Part shown: piece after piece, positions 1-8,062 of the stretch
Layout: each line of letters opens with the position of its first letter
How positions within the stretch are numbered: position 1 is the first letter of the stretch
Translations under genes and position numbers: made by a program
Notes under the pieces: model-generated
Seen by the model: only the letters and a program-made list of their open reading frames with translations
What the model was told of the DNA's origin: nothing
Databases searched by the model: none
Assembly (NCBI GenBank): GCA_012031335.1
Contig: JAAUTT010000116.1
Span: 1-9,271, forward strand
Direction of reading: 5' to 3'
DNA from: Bacteroidales bacterium
Lineage (GTDB): Bacteria > Bacteroidota > Bacteroidia > Bacteroidales > JAAUTT01
Length of the DNA: 9,271 nt

Positions 1-30
1 TGAGAAGTAGTGTATCCGGTTTTTCTTTTG

Positions 31-38
31 TATTTTTG
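31..38 (+). promoter_or_regulatory. Putative -7 promoter box for the sucA operon
   Basis: The sequence TATTTTTG matches the Bacteroidota sigma-ABfr -7 consensus TAnnTTTG and lies 21 bases before the sucA ATG, which would give a short leader of about 15 bases. No TTTG box is visible at the usual -33 distance, so only the -7 half is supported. The region is AT-rich and chance matches are possible. Confidence 0.4.
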
Positions 39-59
39 AGTATATAAAATTTTAATTCG

Positions 60-2870
60 ATGGGTGATTTATCTTTCATAGGAAGCAGCGAGCCTGAATA
101 CATTGACAACTTATACCAACAGGTATTTAACTAATCCTAATGAACTGGACGAGTAGCTGGAAGAATTTTTTCAAAGGTTTTTGAGTTCGCAAAGAGCCAA
201 CTTCTCAGTTGAAAAAGAGATTACAAAGAATCTCGATAAAGAATTTAAAGTATTAAATCTGATTGAAGGTTACAGGCGGAGAGGACATCTGTTTACGCTT
301 ACAAATCCTGTTCGTAACCGCCGAAAATATACACCTACACTGGATCTCGAAAATTACGATCTGAATGAAGCCGATCTGGAAACCGTTTTTCAGGCTGGCC
401 GTGAAATTGGAACTGGTCCGGCAAAACTAAGAGATATTGTTAAACATCTTAAACAAACTTATTGCCAGTCTATAGGAGCCGAGTTTCTCTTTATACGCGA
501 TCCAATGCTTGTAAACTGGTTGCAGTCTAAAATGGAACTCTCGCGCAATACTCCAGAGTTTACAAACGATGATAAAAAACATTTTTACCACCACCTAAAG
601 CTTGCAGTAGGGTTTGAAAACTTTATCCATAAGAAATTTGTGGGTCAGAAAAGATTCTCACTCGAGGGAGCAGAAGTAATGATTCCCGCCCTTGATGCAG
701 TGATTGAGAAAGGAGCCAATCTGGGCATTGAAGAATTTGTAATTGGAATGGCTCACCGGGGACGATTAAATGTTTTGGCAAACATACTTAAGAAACCATA
801 CGAAAACATATTCAGGGAGTTCTCGGCCAAGGAATACGATGAAACAAATGCTCTCGGCGATGTAAAATATCATTTGGGTTATAATACCGAAATCGAAACC
901 GATAATGGTAAAAAAGTATTGCTTAACCTGGTTCCCAATCCTTCGCACCTTGAAACAGTTGGTCCCGTAGTTCAGGGACTTTCGAGGGCATTTGTGCGTC
1001 AGAAATATAGCAGAAACTTCGACAGACTGGCAGCTATTATCATTCATGGCGATGCCGCTATTGCTTCCCAGGGAGTTGTTTACGAAACTATCCAAATGTC
1101 GCAGCTCGATGGGTATAAAACCGGGGGAACAATCCATATTGTAATAAATAATCAGGTAGGTTTTACAACCAACTACCTCGAAGCACGCTCAAGTACCTAT
1201 TGTACAGATATAGGAAAAGTCACAAAATCGCCCATTTTCCATGTAAATGGCGACGATGTGGAGGCCATGATCTATACCATCGAATTGGCAATGGAGTTTC
1301 GCCAGACCTTTCATCAGGACGTTTTTATAGATATACTATGCTATCGGAAATATGGACACAACGAGGGTGACGAACCCCGGTTTACTCAACCATTGTTGTA
1401 TTCGGCAATCGTTAAACATCCAAACCCCCGTGATATTTACAGTAATAAACTAATTGACCAGGGTATCCTTACCAAAGAAGAAATAAAACAAGCTGAACAG
1501 GATTTTGAAGAATTATTAAACAAAAATCTCGAACGGGCCCTTACTGGAACGAAGCTGAAAATTGAACGTTTTCTTAAAAATATATGGAAGGATATGAAAT
1601 ATGCCAGGAATGGCGATTTCTTTAAAGCGGTAAATACAGGAGTGTCTAAAAAACGTCTGGTAGAATTAAGCCAAAAATTTAATTCTCTGCCTCCAGATAA
1701 AAAATTCTTCAACAAAGCACTTAAGATTATTGAAGACAGAAAGCAAATGATTGCATCAGGACGCGCCGATTGGGCACTAGCCGAATTACTTGCCTATGCT
1801 TCATTATTAACTGAAGGCCACCCAGTTCGGGTAAGCGGCCAGGATTCCGAGAGAGGTACTTTTGCTCACCGGCACGCTTCCTTTGTAGTTGAGGATTCCG
1901 ACGAAAAATACTTTCCCTTAAAACATCTTGAGGATGGCCAGGCACCTTTTCATATCTTTAATTCACCTTTAAGCGAATATGGCGTTTTAGGGTTTGAATA
2001 TGGTTATGCTATGGGTGTACCTGACGGATTAACAGTGTGGGAAGCCAGTTTGGCGATTTCCATAATGTAGCTCAGGTAATTATCGATCAATATATAAGCT
2101 CTGCCGAAGAAAAATGGGGCTTGATGAATGGTTTGGTACTTTATCTCCCTCATGGGTTCGAAGGCCAGGGACCGGAACATTCAAGTGCCCGAATTGAAAG
2201 ATTTTTGGTTCTTTGTGCAGGCAATAATATGAATCTTGTTATTCCTACTACTCCGGCTAATCTCTTCCATCTGCTTCGTCGACAGTTAAAACGCGAGTTC
2301 AGGGTTCCACTCATTGTTTTCACGCCCAAAAGCCTTTTAAGGCATCCATCTGTGATATCCTCCCTGGATGAATTTGAAAACGGACAATTTCAGGAAGTGA
2401 TTGATGACGATACCGCCCAACCTGAGAAAATAGTTCAGGTAGTTTGTACCTTTGGCAAATTGTATTACGAACTGGTTGAAAAAAGAACCGAACTCAACGC
2501 TTATGATACAGCCATTATAAGAATAGAACAGCTTTTCCCCTTCCCTGCTGAGCAACTCAGAGCATTGCAGAGAAAATACAAAAATACCAAGAGATGGATA
2601 TGGGCTCAGGATGAACCTGAAAACATGGGAGCCTGGTCGTTTGTACACCGTGTTTTTAAAGATATCCCCTTTATCCTTGTATCAAGGCCGGCAAGTGGAA
2701 GTCCGGCAGCAGGACTTGCAGAAATTCACCGCCAGAGACTTAGAAAAATTCTGGACAAGGTATTTCATGTATGTAGCTGCGAAAAAGCCGAAGGATATTG
2801 TGGAATGGATTGCTTATCCTACAAAACAAGTGATCTCGCAGTTGAAGTAAGTGAACACAAACATTCGTAA
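60..2870 (+). CDS. sucA: 2-oxoglutarate dehydrogenase E1 component (SucA), frameshifted
   Basis: This is the thiamine-diphosphate E1 subunit of the 2-oxoglutarate dehydrogenase complex. It decarboxylates 2-oxoglutarate and passes the succinyl group to the lipoyl arm of E2 in the TCA cycle. The true start is ATG at 60 (MGDLSFIGSSEPEYIDNLYQ, the family N-terminus). Four apparent one-base insertions (near 122, 154, 178-182 and 195) carry the frame to the long ORF that is open from 181. A missing C at 2045-2046 (GCC for GCCC) shifts it again, and the rest reads to TAA at 2868-2870. Corrected length is about 935 aa, normal for the family. Visible motifs are GMAHRGRLNVLAN (745 on), the ThDP/Mg motif GDAAIASQG (1048 on), NNQVGFTTN (1147 on), and the pyrimidine-domain RGTFAHRHA and LSEYGVLGFEYGY. 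The C-terminus carries CxC and CGxDC cysteines. sucB follows after 9 bases. The indels look like sequencing errors, not decay. Confidence 0.95.
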
Positions 2871-2879
2871 TTCTTTGAT

Positions 2880-4162
2880 ATGATTTTTGAAGTTAAAATC
2901 CCCAGTCCTGGTGAATCAATCACCGAAGTTTTATTAGCCAAATGGTTTGTAGAGGACGGCGACCAGGTTGAGAAAGATCAGGAACTTGGCGAAGTGGAAT
3001 CGGACAAAGCTACACTCCCCCTTATTTCGGGTATTACCGGAGCCATTTCCATCGTTGTTCCCGAAGGTGAAACGGTTAAAATTGGTGCAACTGCCTGTAA
3101 AATTGATTCCGAAAAAACAGGTAAATCAAGAGACAATTTGGATAAAAAACCTGAAGAACCCACCAAATCGGTTCAACCTGAATCTTCAAATAAAAAAACA
3201 GAAACGGAAAAATCTGTGCCACAGAAGGAAACACCTGAAAAAAATCAGAAAACCATACCTGCTAATGATAAAGGTGGTATAAAAGCCACTCCATTGGCGC
3301 GTAAACTTATGGAAGAACATCAGGTTTCGGTTGAGGACATTATCAACGGACTGCAAAAGATTACCTCGCAGGATGTTGATTTGGTATTGAAAAATAAACA
3401 AACCACCTTTCAACCAAAGGAAGTAACGGGATCGCGCGATTTCAGCAAACAAAAAATGAGTCCTCTGAGGAAAAAACTGGCTGAGCGCCTGGTAGCCGTA
3501 AAAAACGAGACTGCGATGCTGACTACTTTCAACGAGGTAGACATGAGCGCCGTTATGAACCTGAGAAAAAAATACCAATCGAAATTTGAAGCTAAATATG
3601 GCACCAAAGTAGGATTCATGTCTTTCTTTGCTAAAGCTGTTTGTGAAGCTTTAAAACTTCACCCGATGGTAAATTCACAGATTGATGGTGATGCAATTAT
3701 AACGCCTGCTTATTACGATATCGGCATTGCTGTGAGTACCGATAAAGGTCTTATGGTGCCTGTACTAAGAAATGTTGAAACCATGAGTTTAGCCGATATA
3801 GAAATAGCATAGCTGCCCTGGCTTCAAAAGCAAGAGCCGGAAGAATCAGTCTCGATGAAATGTCGGGTGGCACTTTTACCATCACCAACGGAGGCGTTTT
3901 CGGATCAATGCTTTCAACTCCCATTATCAACCCACCTCAATCTGCTATACTTGGCATGCATAATATTATAGAACGCCCGGTAGCAATAGAAGGCAAGGTG
4001 GAAATCCGGCCGGTAATGTACATTGCTTTATCATACGATCACAGGATAATAGATGGTAAAGACTCAGTGGGATTTCTGGTTAAGGTAAAACAATTCATTG
4101 AAAACCCCGTTAAACTTTTATTTGGAGAATCGTCACCCGAAGAATATCTTTTAGGAATATAA
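2880..4162 (+). CDS. sucB: Dihydrolipoyl succinyltransferase E2 of 2-oxoglutarate dehydrogenase (SucB), frameshifted
   Basis: This is the E2 core of the 2-oxoglutarate dehydrogenase complex; it moves the succinyl group from lipoyllysine to CoA. The domain order is complete. The N-terminal lipoyl domain (about residues 1-76) has its lipoylated lysine in ESDKA (K43, codon 3006-3008). A Lys/Glu/Pro-rich linker (about 80-132) follows, then the peripheral subunit-binding domain ([13 protein letters not shown], about 135-170), then the catalytic domain from about 190. A base is missing near 3809 (GCATAGC where GCAATAGC is expected), giving a false TAG at 3810-3812. The downstream frame continues with family sequence ([15 protein letters not shown]) and holds the catalytic DHRIIDG, with His at 4040-4042 and Asp at 4052-4054. 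Corrected length is about 427 aa, normal for SucB. Its pairing with sucA favours succinyl over acetyl specificity. No lpd (E3) gene is present in the window. Confidence 0.94.
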
Positions 4163-4165
4163 ATT

Positions 4166-4824
4166 ATGGCAAAACAGCATTTGTATTTGGCGCCAGCGGT
4201 CTGGTAGGCTCTAATTTGTACCGGCAATTATTGAATAACCCGGATTATGAGAAGGTAATTCTTATTATCCGTAAACCAATAGTTGTAGTGCATCCCAAAG
4301 CACAGGAAATTTCTTTGTCCGAATATGAATCATTTGATTTTACCGGGACTTCATCTCTGGATTTACATGCATTCTGCTGTTTGGGAACTACCATTAAAAA
4401 AAGCCGGATCAAAAGACGAATTCAAAAAGGTAGACTATGAATTACCTTAAAAATTGCGGAATGGGCTAAAGCTAATGGTATTGAAACCTTTGTTGCTGTT
4501 TCATCCATTGGAGCTAGTTCCGGATCAGGAAATTTCTACCTGAAAACCAAAGGTGAAATGGAAGAAGCAATTAAAACACTGGGAATTCCACGGACTGTGT
4601 TTGTGCGACCCTCTTTACTGATGGGCAACCGTAATGAATTTCGTTTAGGTGAAGAAATAGCCAAAACAATGGCAGGTCTTATGAATCTGATTCTTTTTGG
4701 TTCTCTCAAAAAATACCGGCCTATCGATGCTTCAAAAGTTGCAACCGCAATGATTACTGTTGCCAATACTGAAACACCTGATAGCATTTATGAATCGGAT
4801 AAGCTGGATTTACTGTCTCAATAA
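4166..4824 (+). CDS. NAD(P)-binding epimerase / oxidoreductase-like protein (HTATIP2-like), frameshifted
   Basis: This is an atypical short-chain dehydrogenase/epimerase-like protein, of the kind annotated as NAD-dependent epimerase or HTATIP2-like oxidoreductase. The substrate is unknown. ATG at 4166 lies 3 bases after the sucB stop, so it is probably co-transcribed. Three indels break it: an A missing from an A-run at about 4171-4174, an extra A in the A7 run 4396-4402, and a T missing at 4447-4448. Corrected, it is about 219 aa. The N-terminal Rossmann motif reads FVFGASGLVGSNL, matching GxxGxxG. Further family motifs are FCCLGTTIKKAGSK, SSIGASS, and the catalytic-type YLKTKGE (Tyr and Lys four apart), then VRPSLLMGNR. 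The stretch 4321-4365 resembles the family less well and may hide a compensating pair of indels. The Rossmann fold is secure from the motifs; any metabolic link to SucAB rests only on position. Confidence 0.85.
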
Positions 4825-4895
4825 TTTCCCTCTACCACTATAAAGCCACTGGAATTCTCTTCAGGCAACTTCACCAAAAGGTGCACAGCGTAGAT

Positions 4896-4918
4896 GTTTT
4901 AACTTTTAAAGTAAAAAC
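4896..4918. terminator. Possible bidirectional terminator between convergent genes
   Basis: An AT-rich inverted repeat with arms GTTTTAACT and AGTAAAAAC (one mismatch) around a TTTAA loop sits between the convergent ends of the epimerase-like gene (4824) and the Zn-ribbon gene (4926). The arms supply T-rich tracts in both directions. A small CACC-AAAA-GGTG hairpin lies just before it at 4872-4883. The stem is GC-poor, so termination is a guess from position and symmetry. Confidence 0.35.
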
Positions 4919-4925
4919 TTAGTTT

Positions 4926-5283
4926 CTATTCCATCCATTCCTGTCGTTTTACAATGGCAAACGAATCGTTTTCCAGCGCCAGATAACCATATTCGTAACA
5001 GAAATAATACTGATTCCCTGTTTTGGTGAGATAAATATTGGTGAAATAATTAAAATTAAACCCTTTTGTAGAAAGCTTATCCTTGTAACCTTTATTTTAC
5101 CTTCGGGGTTTAATTCTTCTAGTATACGGCGGTTACGCCGAAGAATACTGTTAATGCTCCGCATGTAATTATTTGAATCGCTGTTGCTGCGATTATTATA
5201 ACTGTTACGGCAAAGACGGAACAGAACTTTTTATCAATCCTTCCCTTTATTGGTTCGCCGCATTCAAGGCAATTTTTGTTCAT
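4926..5283 (-). CDS. Small Zn-ribbon protein conserved in Bacteroidota (DUF2116-like), two frameshifts
   Basis: This gene is hidden because two missing bases split it over three minus-strand frames. Starting at ATG 5283 it reads MNKNCLECGEPIKGRIDKKF, then CS. A base is lost near 5211-5217. The next frame reads CRNSYNNRSNSDSNNYMRSI and continues to NPEGKIKVTR. A second base is lost near 5080-5084. The last frame then runs through FNFNYFTNIYLTKTGNQYYF and YGYLALENDSFAIVKRQEWM to TAG at 4926-4928. Corrected length is about 119 aa. The four N-terminal cysteines (CxxC at residues 5 and 8, then C21 and about C25) make a zinc ribbon. The rest is a conserved basic helix (the MRSINSILRRNRRILEELNP region) followed by an aromatic-rich segment. 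I recognise this layout from uncharacterised Bacteroidota proteins; the function is unknown, with nucleic-acid binding possible. It is divergent from ssb and convergent with the epimerase-like gene. Confidence 0.8.
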
Positions 5284-5304
5284 ACATTGTTGGTTTATAG
5301 CACC

Positions 5305-5312
5305 GAAATATA
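5305..5312 (-). promoter_or_regulatory. Weak -7-like box for the Zn-ribbon gene
   Basis: Read on the minus strand, TATATTTC differs at one position from TAnnTTTG and lies 21 bases before the ATG at 5283. TTTG motifs occur upstream in the 10-bp repeats at 5333-5362, but about 26 bases away, more than the usual spacing. A weak candidate. Confidence 0.3.
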
Positions 5313-5332
5313 CAAAAAAAACTTTATGTATC

Positions 5333-5362
5333 CGTTTACAAACGTTTACAAACGCTTACAAA
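5333..5362. repeat. Three tandem 10-bp repeats between Zn-ribbon gene and ssb
   Basis: The unit CGTTTACAAA occurs at 5333-5342 and 5343-5352, followed by CGCTTACAAA at 5353-5362, with one difference. On the minus strand the unit reads TTTGTAAACG. The period of 10 is about one helical turn, so a protein binding each unit would sit on one face of the DNA. The repeats lie in the 196-bp divergent region, about 50 bases from the Zn-ribbon start and 118 from the ssb start. Confidence 0.8.
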
Positions 5363-5417
5363 ATGTTTATATCCGAATTTAAACGACTAATAACCGAATA
5401 AGCCTTTAGGATGAACT

Positions 5418-5425
5418 TTACTTTG
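5418..5425 (+). promoter_or_regulatory. Putative -7 promoter box for ssb
   Basis: TTACTTTG (followed by C) matches seven of eight positions if TAnnTTTG is aligned with one mismatch at its A. It lies 54 bases before the ssb ATG. No TTTG is present at the -33 distance. The call is tentative. Confidence 0.3.
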
Positions 5426-5479
5426 CATCACCGATCGGACGAAATTATATCGAAATGTTAAACAAAAAAATTACGAACC

Positions 5480-5833
5480 ATGAATGCTTTAAGAAACCGC
5501 GTACAATTAATCGGTAACCTGGGTGCAAATCCCGAGATCAAAAAATTCGAAAATGGGAAAACATTAGCCCGCATTAGTCTTGCTACAACCGAAAAGTACA
5601 AAAACGAAGAAGGAAAACTTGTAAGTGAAACACAATGGCACCATGTAACTGCATGGGGAAATCTGGCAAATACAGCCGAGAAATATCTGAAAAAGGGAAG
5701 TGAAGTGGTGATAGAAGGTAAATTAATTTACCGGAATTACGAAAATAAAGAAGGTAAAAAGCAATACATAACCGAAATTGTGGCCCACGAATTGGTTTTA
5801 CTGGGGAAAAAGATAGCTGAAAGCCAGCTTTGA
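5480..5833 (+). CDS. ssb: Single-stranded DNA-binding protein, short form
   Basis: This OB-fold protein binds single-stranded DNA in replication, repair and recombination. The ORF is intact, 117 aa, starting MNALRNRVQLIGNLGANPEI, a start typical of Bacteroidota SSBs. Visible core features are VQLIGNLG, the central TQWHHVTAWGNLANTAEKYL and GSEVVIEGKL. The protein ends right after the OB fold (LVLLGKKIAESQL). It lacks the flexible linker and acidic DDIPF-like tip that canonical bacterial SSBs use to recruit partner proteins. I see no downstream frame continuing a tail, so the short length seems real. It is probably a paralogue or an accessory SSB, with the replicative SSB elsewhere in the genome. 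It is divergent from the Zn-ribbon gene and convergent with the response regulator. No Shine-Dalgarno is visible, which is normal for the phylum. Confidence 0.93.
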   Translation: MNALRNRVQLIGNLGANPEIKKFENGKTLARISLATTEKYKNEEGKLVSETQWHHVTAWGNLANTAEKYLKKGSEVVIEGKLIYRNYENKEGKKQYITEIVAHELVLLGKKIAESQL

Positions 5834-5992
5834 CATAAAGTAATTGTTAATTAAATTCGAAGAACCTCAGCTGGTTAATTGTCATAGAGGCTTTAAAGGC
5901 TAATTGACAAAAAATTCGGTTGGGGTTTTTCATTTTCACTTTAATCGGCAATTAAAACCTTAATTAAAAGAACTCAGGATTTCAACTAAAAC

Positions 5993-6688
5993 TTAAGATC
6001 CAACGGTAAACCTAAATCCAACTCCGTGTATATTTTCCAAAACTATTGAGGTGTCATTTTTAAGGTACTTTCTAAGCCTTGAAATAAATACATCCAGACT
6101 CCTGCCAGCGAAGTAACTGTTATCGTTCCAGAGCTTTTCAAGAATATCCTCCCGTCGAACAACTGTTCCTTCCGATTTAATCAGAAATAATAATAATTCA
6201 TTCTCCTTAAAAGTAAGTTTTGCCACCTGGTCGTTATATTTTAACTGCTGTGAGGTATAATCAAATATATACTGCCCAACTTTCATAACTGTTTGATGTT
6301 TTCCCGGTGCACTTTTCTGGCTTCTCCTAAGAAATACTTCAATTTTCAAAACAAGTTCCTCAATCGAAAAAGGTTTGGTAATATAATCGTCGGCACCTAA
6401 ACGGAGCCCCTGAATTTTATCTTCCTTGGCCGATTTGGCAGTAAGAAAAATGATAGGAACATCATCGTCTTTTTCTCTTATACGGGTTGCAAGAGCATAT
6501 CCATCCAACTTGGGAAGCATCACATCAAGCAGGCAAATATCATATCGATTCTCCATGCTTTTGCTTAGCGCATCTTCACCATTATTGGCATAATCTACTT
6601 CAAATCCCCTTAATTCAAGATTTTCGCGCGTTACGTACGAAAGCGCTTCATCATCTTCAACATACAATATCTTTGCTTTTCGGCTCAT
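5993..6688 (-). CDS. OmpR/PhoB-family response regulator (RprY-like)
   Basis: This is the cytoplasmic output half of a two-component system: a phosphorylated receiver controls a winged-helix DNA-binding domain. The ORF is intact, 231 aa. The receiver domain (about residues 6-118) has the acidic pocket E11-D12-D13, phospho-acceptor D55 in LLDVMLPKLDG, T83 in FLTAKS, and K105 in YITKPF. The DNA-binding domain (about 132-229) has LTFKENELLLFL, VVRREDILEKLW, the recognition helix region RSLDVFISRLRKYL, and the C-terminal IHGVGFRF hairpin. Its ATG overlaps the upstream histidine kinase stop as ATGA (6685-6688), so the two are translationally coupled. The closest known layout is RprXY of Bacteroides. 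Its targets are not known from sequence, but the tandem CGTTAACA repeats upstream of the kinase are a natural candidate site. Confidence 0.96.
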   Translation of the reverse strand: MSRKAKILYVEDDEALSYVTRENLELRGFEVDYANNGEDALSKSMENRYDICLLDVMLPKLDGYALATRIREKDDDVPIIFLTAKSAKEDKIQGLRLGADDYITKPFSIEELVLKIEVFLRRSQKSAPGKHQTVMKVGQYIFDYTSQQLKYNDQVAKLTFKENELLLFLIKSEGTVVRREDILEKLWNDNSYFAGRSLDVFISRLRKYLKNDTSIVLENIHGVGFRFTVGS

Positions 6689-7967
6689 ATTGTCTTAATC
6701 ATTTTCTGAGGTATGGTAATCAAAAACTTACTTCCGACACCTAATTCGCTGTCGAGCTGTATTTTCCACCGATGCTTACGGCATATAGTTTTAACGTAAT
6801 AAAGGCCCAAACCGAATCCTTTCACATTGTGCAGGTTCCCTGTAGGTACCCGATAAAACAGGTTAAATACTTTGGTGATATATTCGCGACTGATTCCAAT
6901 ACCTGTATCTTCAATTTCATGATGATATTTGTATTGAAATTATGCGTGGTAACGGTTATTAATAGTTCATCTTTCCTGTACTTAATCGCATTGTCGATTA
7001 AATTGAACAGCATATTGGTAAGGTGCAATCGATCGGCAAGAATATCGGAAAATCCTGCATTCAGATGATATCGTATACTGAAATTCTGTTTTTCGGCATT
7101 CATTTCAAAACTTTCGCAAACATTGCGGATAAGTTCATTCAGATTAAGGAGTTCTTTATTTAATCCGAAATTTTTCTTTTCCAAACGAGCCAATTGAAGC
7201 ACACGTTCAACCTGACTGTTCAGCCTGGTATTCTCTTGCTTGATCAGATTTGAATAATTTACCAGCCGTTCGGGAGTTTTTAATATTTCAGTGTTTGCCA
7301 GAACATCAGCAGCAATATTGATAGTCGATATCGGTGTCTTAAACTCATGCGTCATAGTGTTGATAAACTCACGCTGAAGTTCCGACAAACGGTTCTGTCG
7401 TAATATAATAGTAATAGCATACCCGAAAAAAATGGCAATTAAAACAACCGCAAACGAAAAAATCATGACCACTGAGAGTTCACGCCACAAATACGACTGA
7501 ATACCCGGAAAGTATATGCCAAAATAATTCATAAACTCTTTGGATTTCAGAAATTTTGCGGGCTCATCAAATTCCGATTCCTCAGGATTATAAATCACCC
7601 TGTTAACATATTCCATTGTATCATAATAGCAATTATAAATTGCGTATTCAAAATTGAGGCTTACATTAAATTCATTGAAAGAAAGTTTCAGAAAATACTC
7701 CAGCACACTCTTTTCAACTTCACTATTGGTGTTTACTACAAAGTAACCAGGTGCCAATTGCTTCACTTTTTCCTGAGGAGATAATGAGCTATTATTAAAA
7801 GTGATAACCCTTTCGGAGGTACTGTTCAAAGCAGAATGAAGCCGTTGATTAAGTTTATCTTCCTCAAGTCTCCATGCTTTACGCAACAGATAAATCTGCA
7901 GAACCAATACACTGGCAATGGCAATTATTCCTAGGATGATGATGATTCTGATATTTCTGTTGCTCAT
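6685..7967 (-). CDS. Membrane sensor histidine kinase (RprX-like), one frameshift
   Basis: This is the sensor kinase partner of the adjacent response regulator. It starts at ATG 7967. Membrane helix 1 spans about residues 7-28, a periplasmic sensor region about 29-163, and membrane helix 2 about 165-188. The HisKA domain then has MTHEFKTPIS with phospho-accepting H207. The HATPase domain follows, with the N box NLIDNAIKYR at about 322-331. One base is missing near 6918-6920, and the original frame then runs into junk that stops at 6822. The other frame restores EIEDTGIGIS (G1), FNLFYRVPTG (F box) and KGFGLGLYYVKTI (G2), and ends SKFLITIPQKMIKTI at TGA 6685-6687, overlapping the regulator ATG. 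Corrected length is about 427 aa, complete for this class. With the frame repaired all catalytic motifs are present. The sensor region has no recognisable PAS or other named domain and its signal is unknown. Confidence 0.94.
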
Positions 7968-8016
7968 TATTTAAAATGAATACTTAATATTATCTGTAAT
8001 TACTAACTACCGTTAC

Positions 8017-8056
8017 CGTTAACAATTCGTTAACATACATTAGCGTTTCGTTAACA
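8017..8056. promoter_or_regulatory. Tandem CGTTAACA repeats, likely operator for an OmpR-family regulator
   Basis: Exact CGTTAACA copies start at 8017, 8028 and 8049, and a degenerate copy, CATTAGCG, starts at 8038. Start-to-start spacing is therefore 11, 10 and 11 bp, one helical turn each. A partial CGTTAC precedes at 8011. Helically phased direct repeats are the usual binding arrangement of OmpR/PhoB regulators. The array lies 50 bases upstream of the kinase start and ends 21 bases before the -7 box of the DUF1573 gene, where the last copy approaches the -33 region. Regulation by the neighbouring RR is an inference. Confidence 0.6.
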
Positions 8057-8062
8057 GTGCTG

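Noticed and set aside
766..1137. Minus-strand ORF of 123 codons inside sucA
   Set aside because: It lies wholly opposite well-conserved SucA coding sequence including the ThDP motif and has no recognisable protein features; it is a shadow frame. The same holds for the other antisense ORFs in sucA, sucB and ORFs at 3186-3578.
2037..2070. Programmed frameshift or split E1 at the sucA junction
   Set aside because: The two frames overlap around GAAGCCAGTTTGG, where one missing C explains everything; no slippery heptamer, pseudoknot or start signal is evident, and SucA is normally one chain.
4396..4402. A7 run as a programmed frameshift or transcriptional slippage site in the epimerase-like gene
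   Set aside because: A7 could slip, but the same gene has two further frame changes away from such runs and neighbouring genes show the same defect, so one general error source is simpler.
5173..5382. Plus-strand ORF of 69 codons starting MNRCCCDYYN
   Set aside because: It is antisense to the Zn-ribbon coding sequence; its cysteine-rich start is the complement of the Asn/Ser-rich segment there.
5834..5992. Terminator between convergent ssb and the response regulator
   Set aside because: The only symmetry is TTGTCA (5879-5884) with TGACAA (5905-5910) around a 20-base loop, followed by A6 rather than a T-tract in the ssb direction. Too weak to call; nothing else is visible in these 159 bases.
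6772..7068. Plus-strand ORF of 98 codons over the kinase 3' part
   Set aside because: It is antisense to the HATPase domain, whose motifs are clear once one base is restored.
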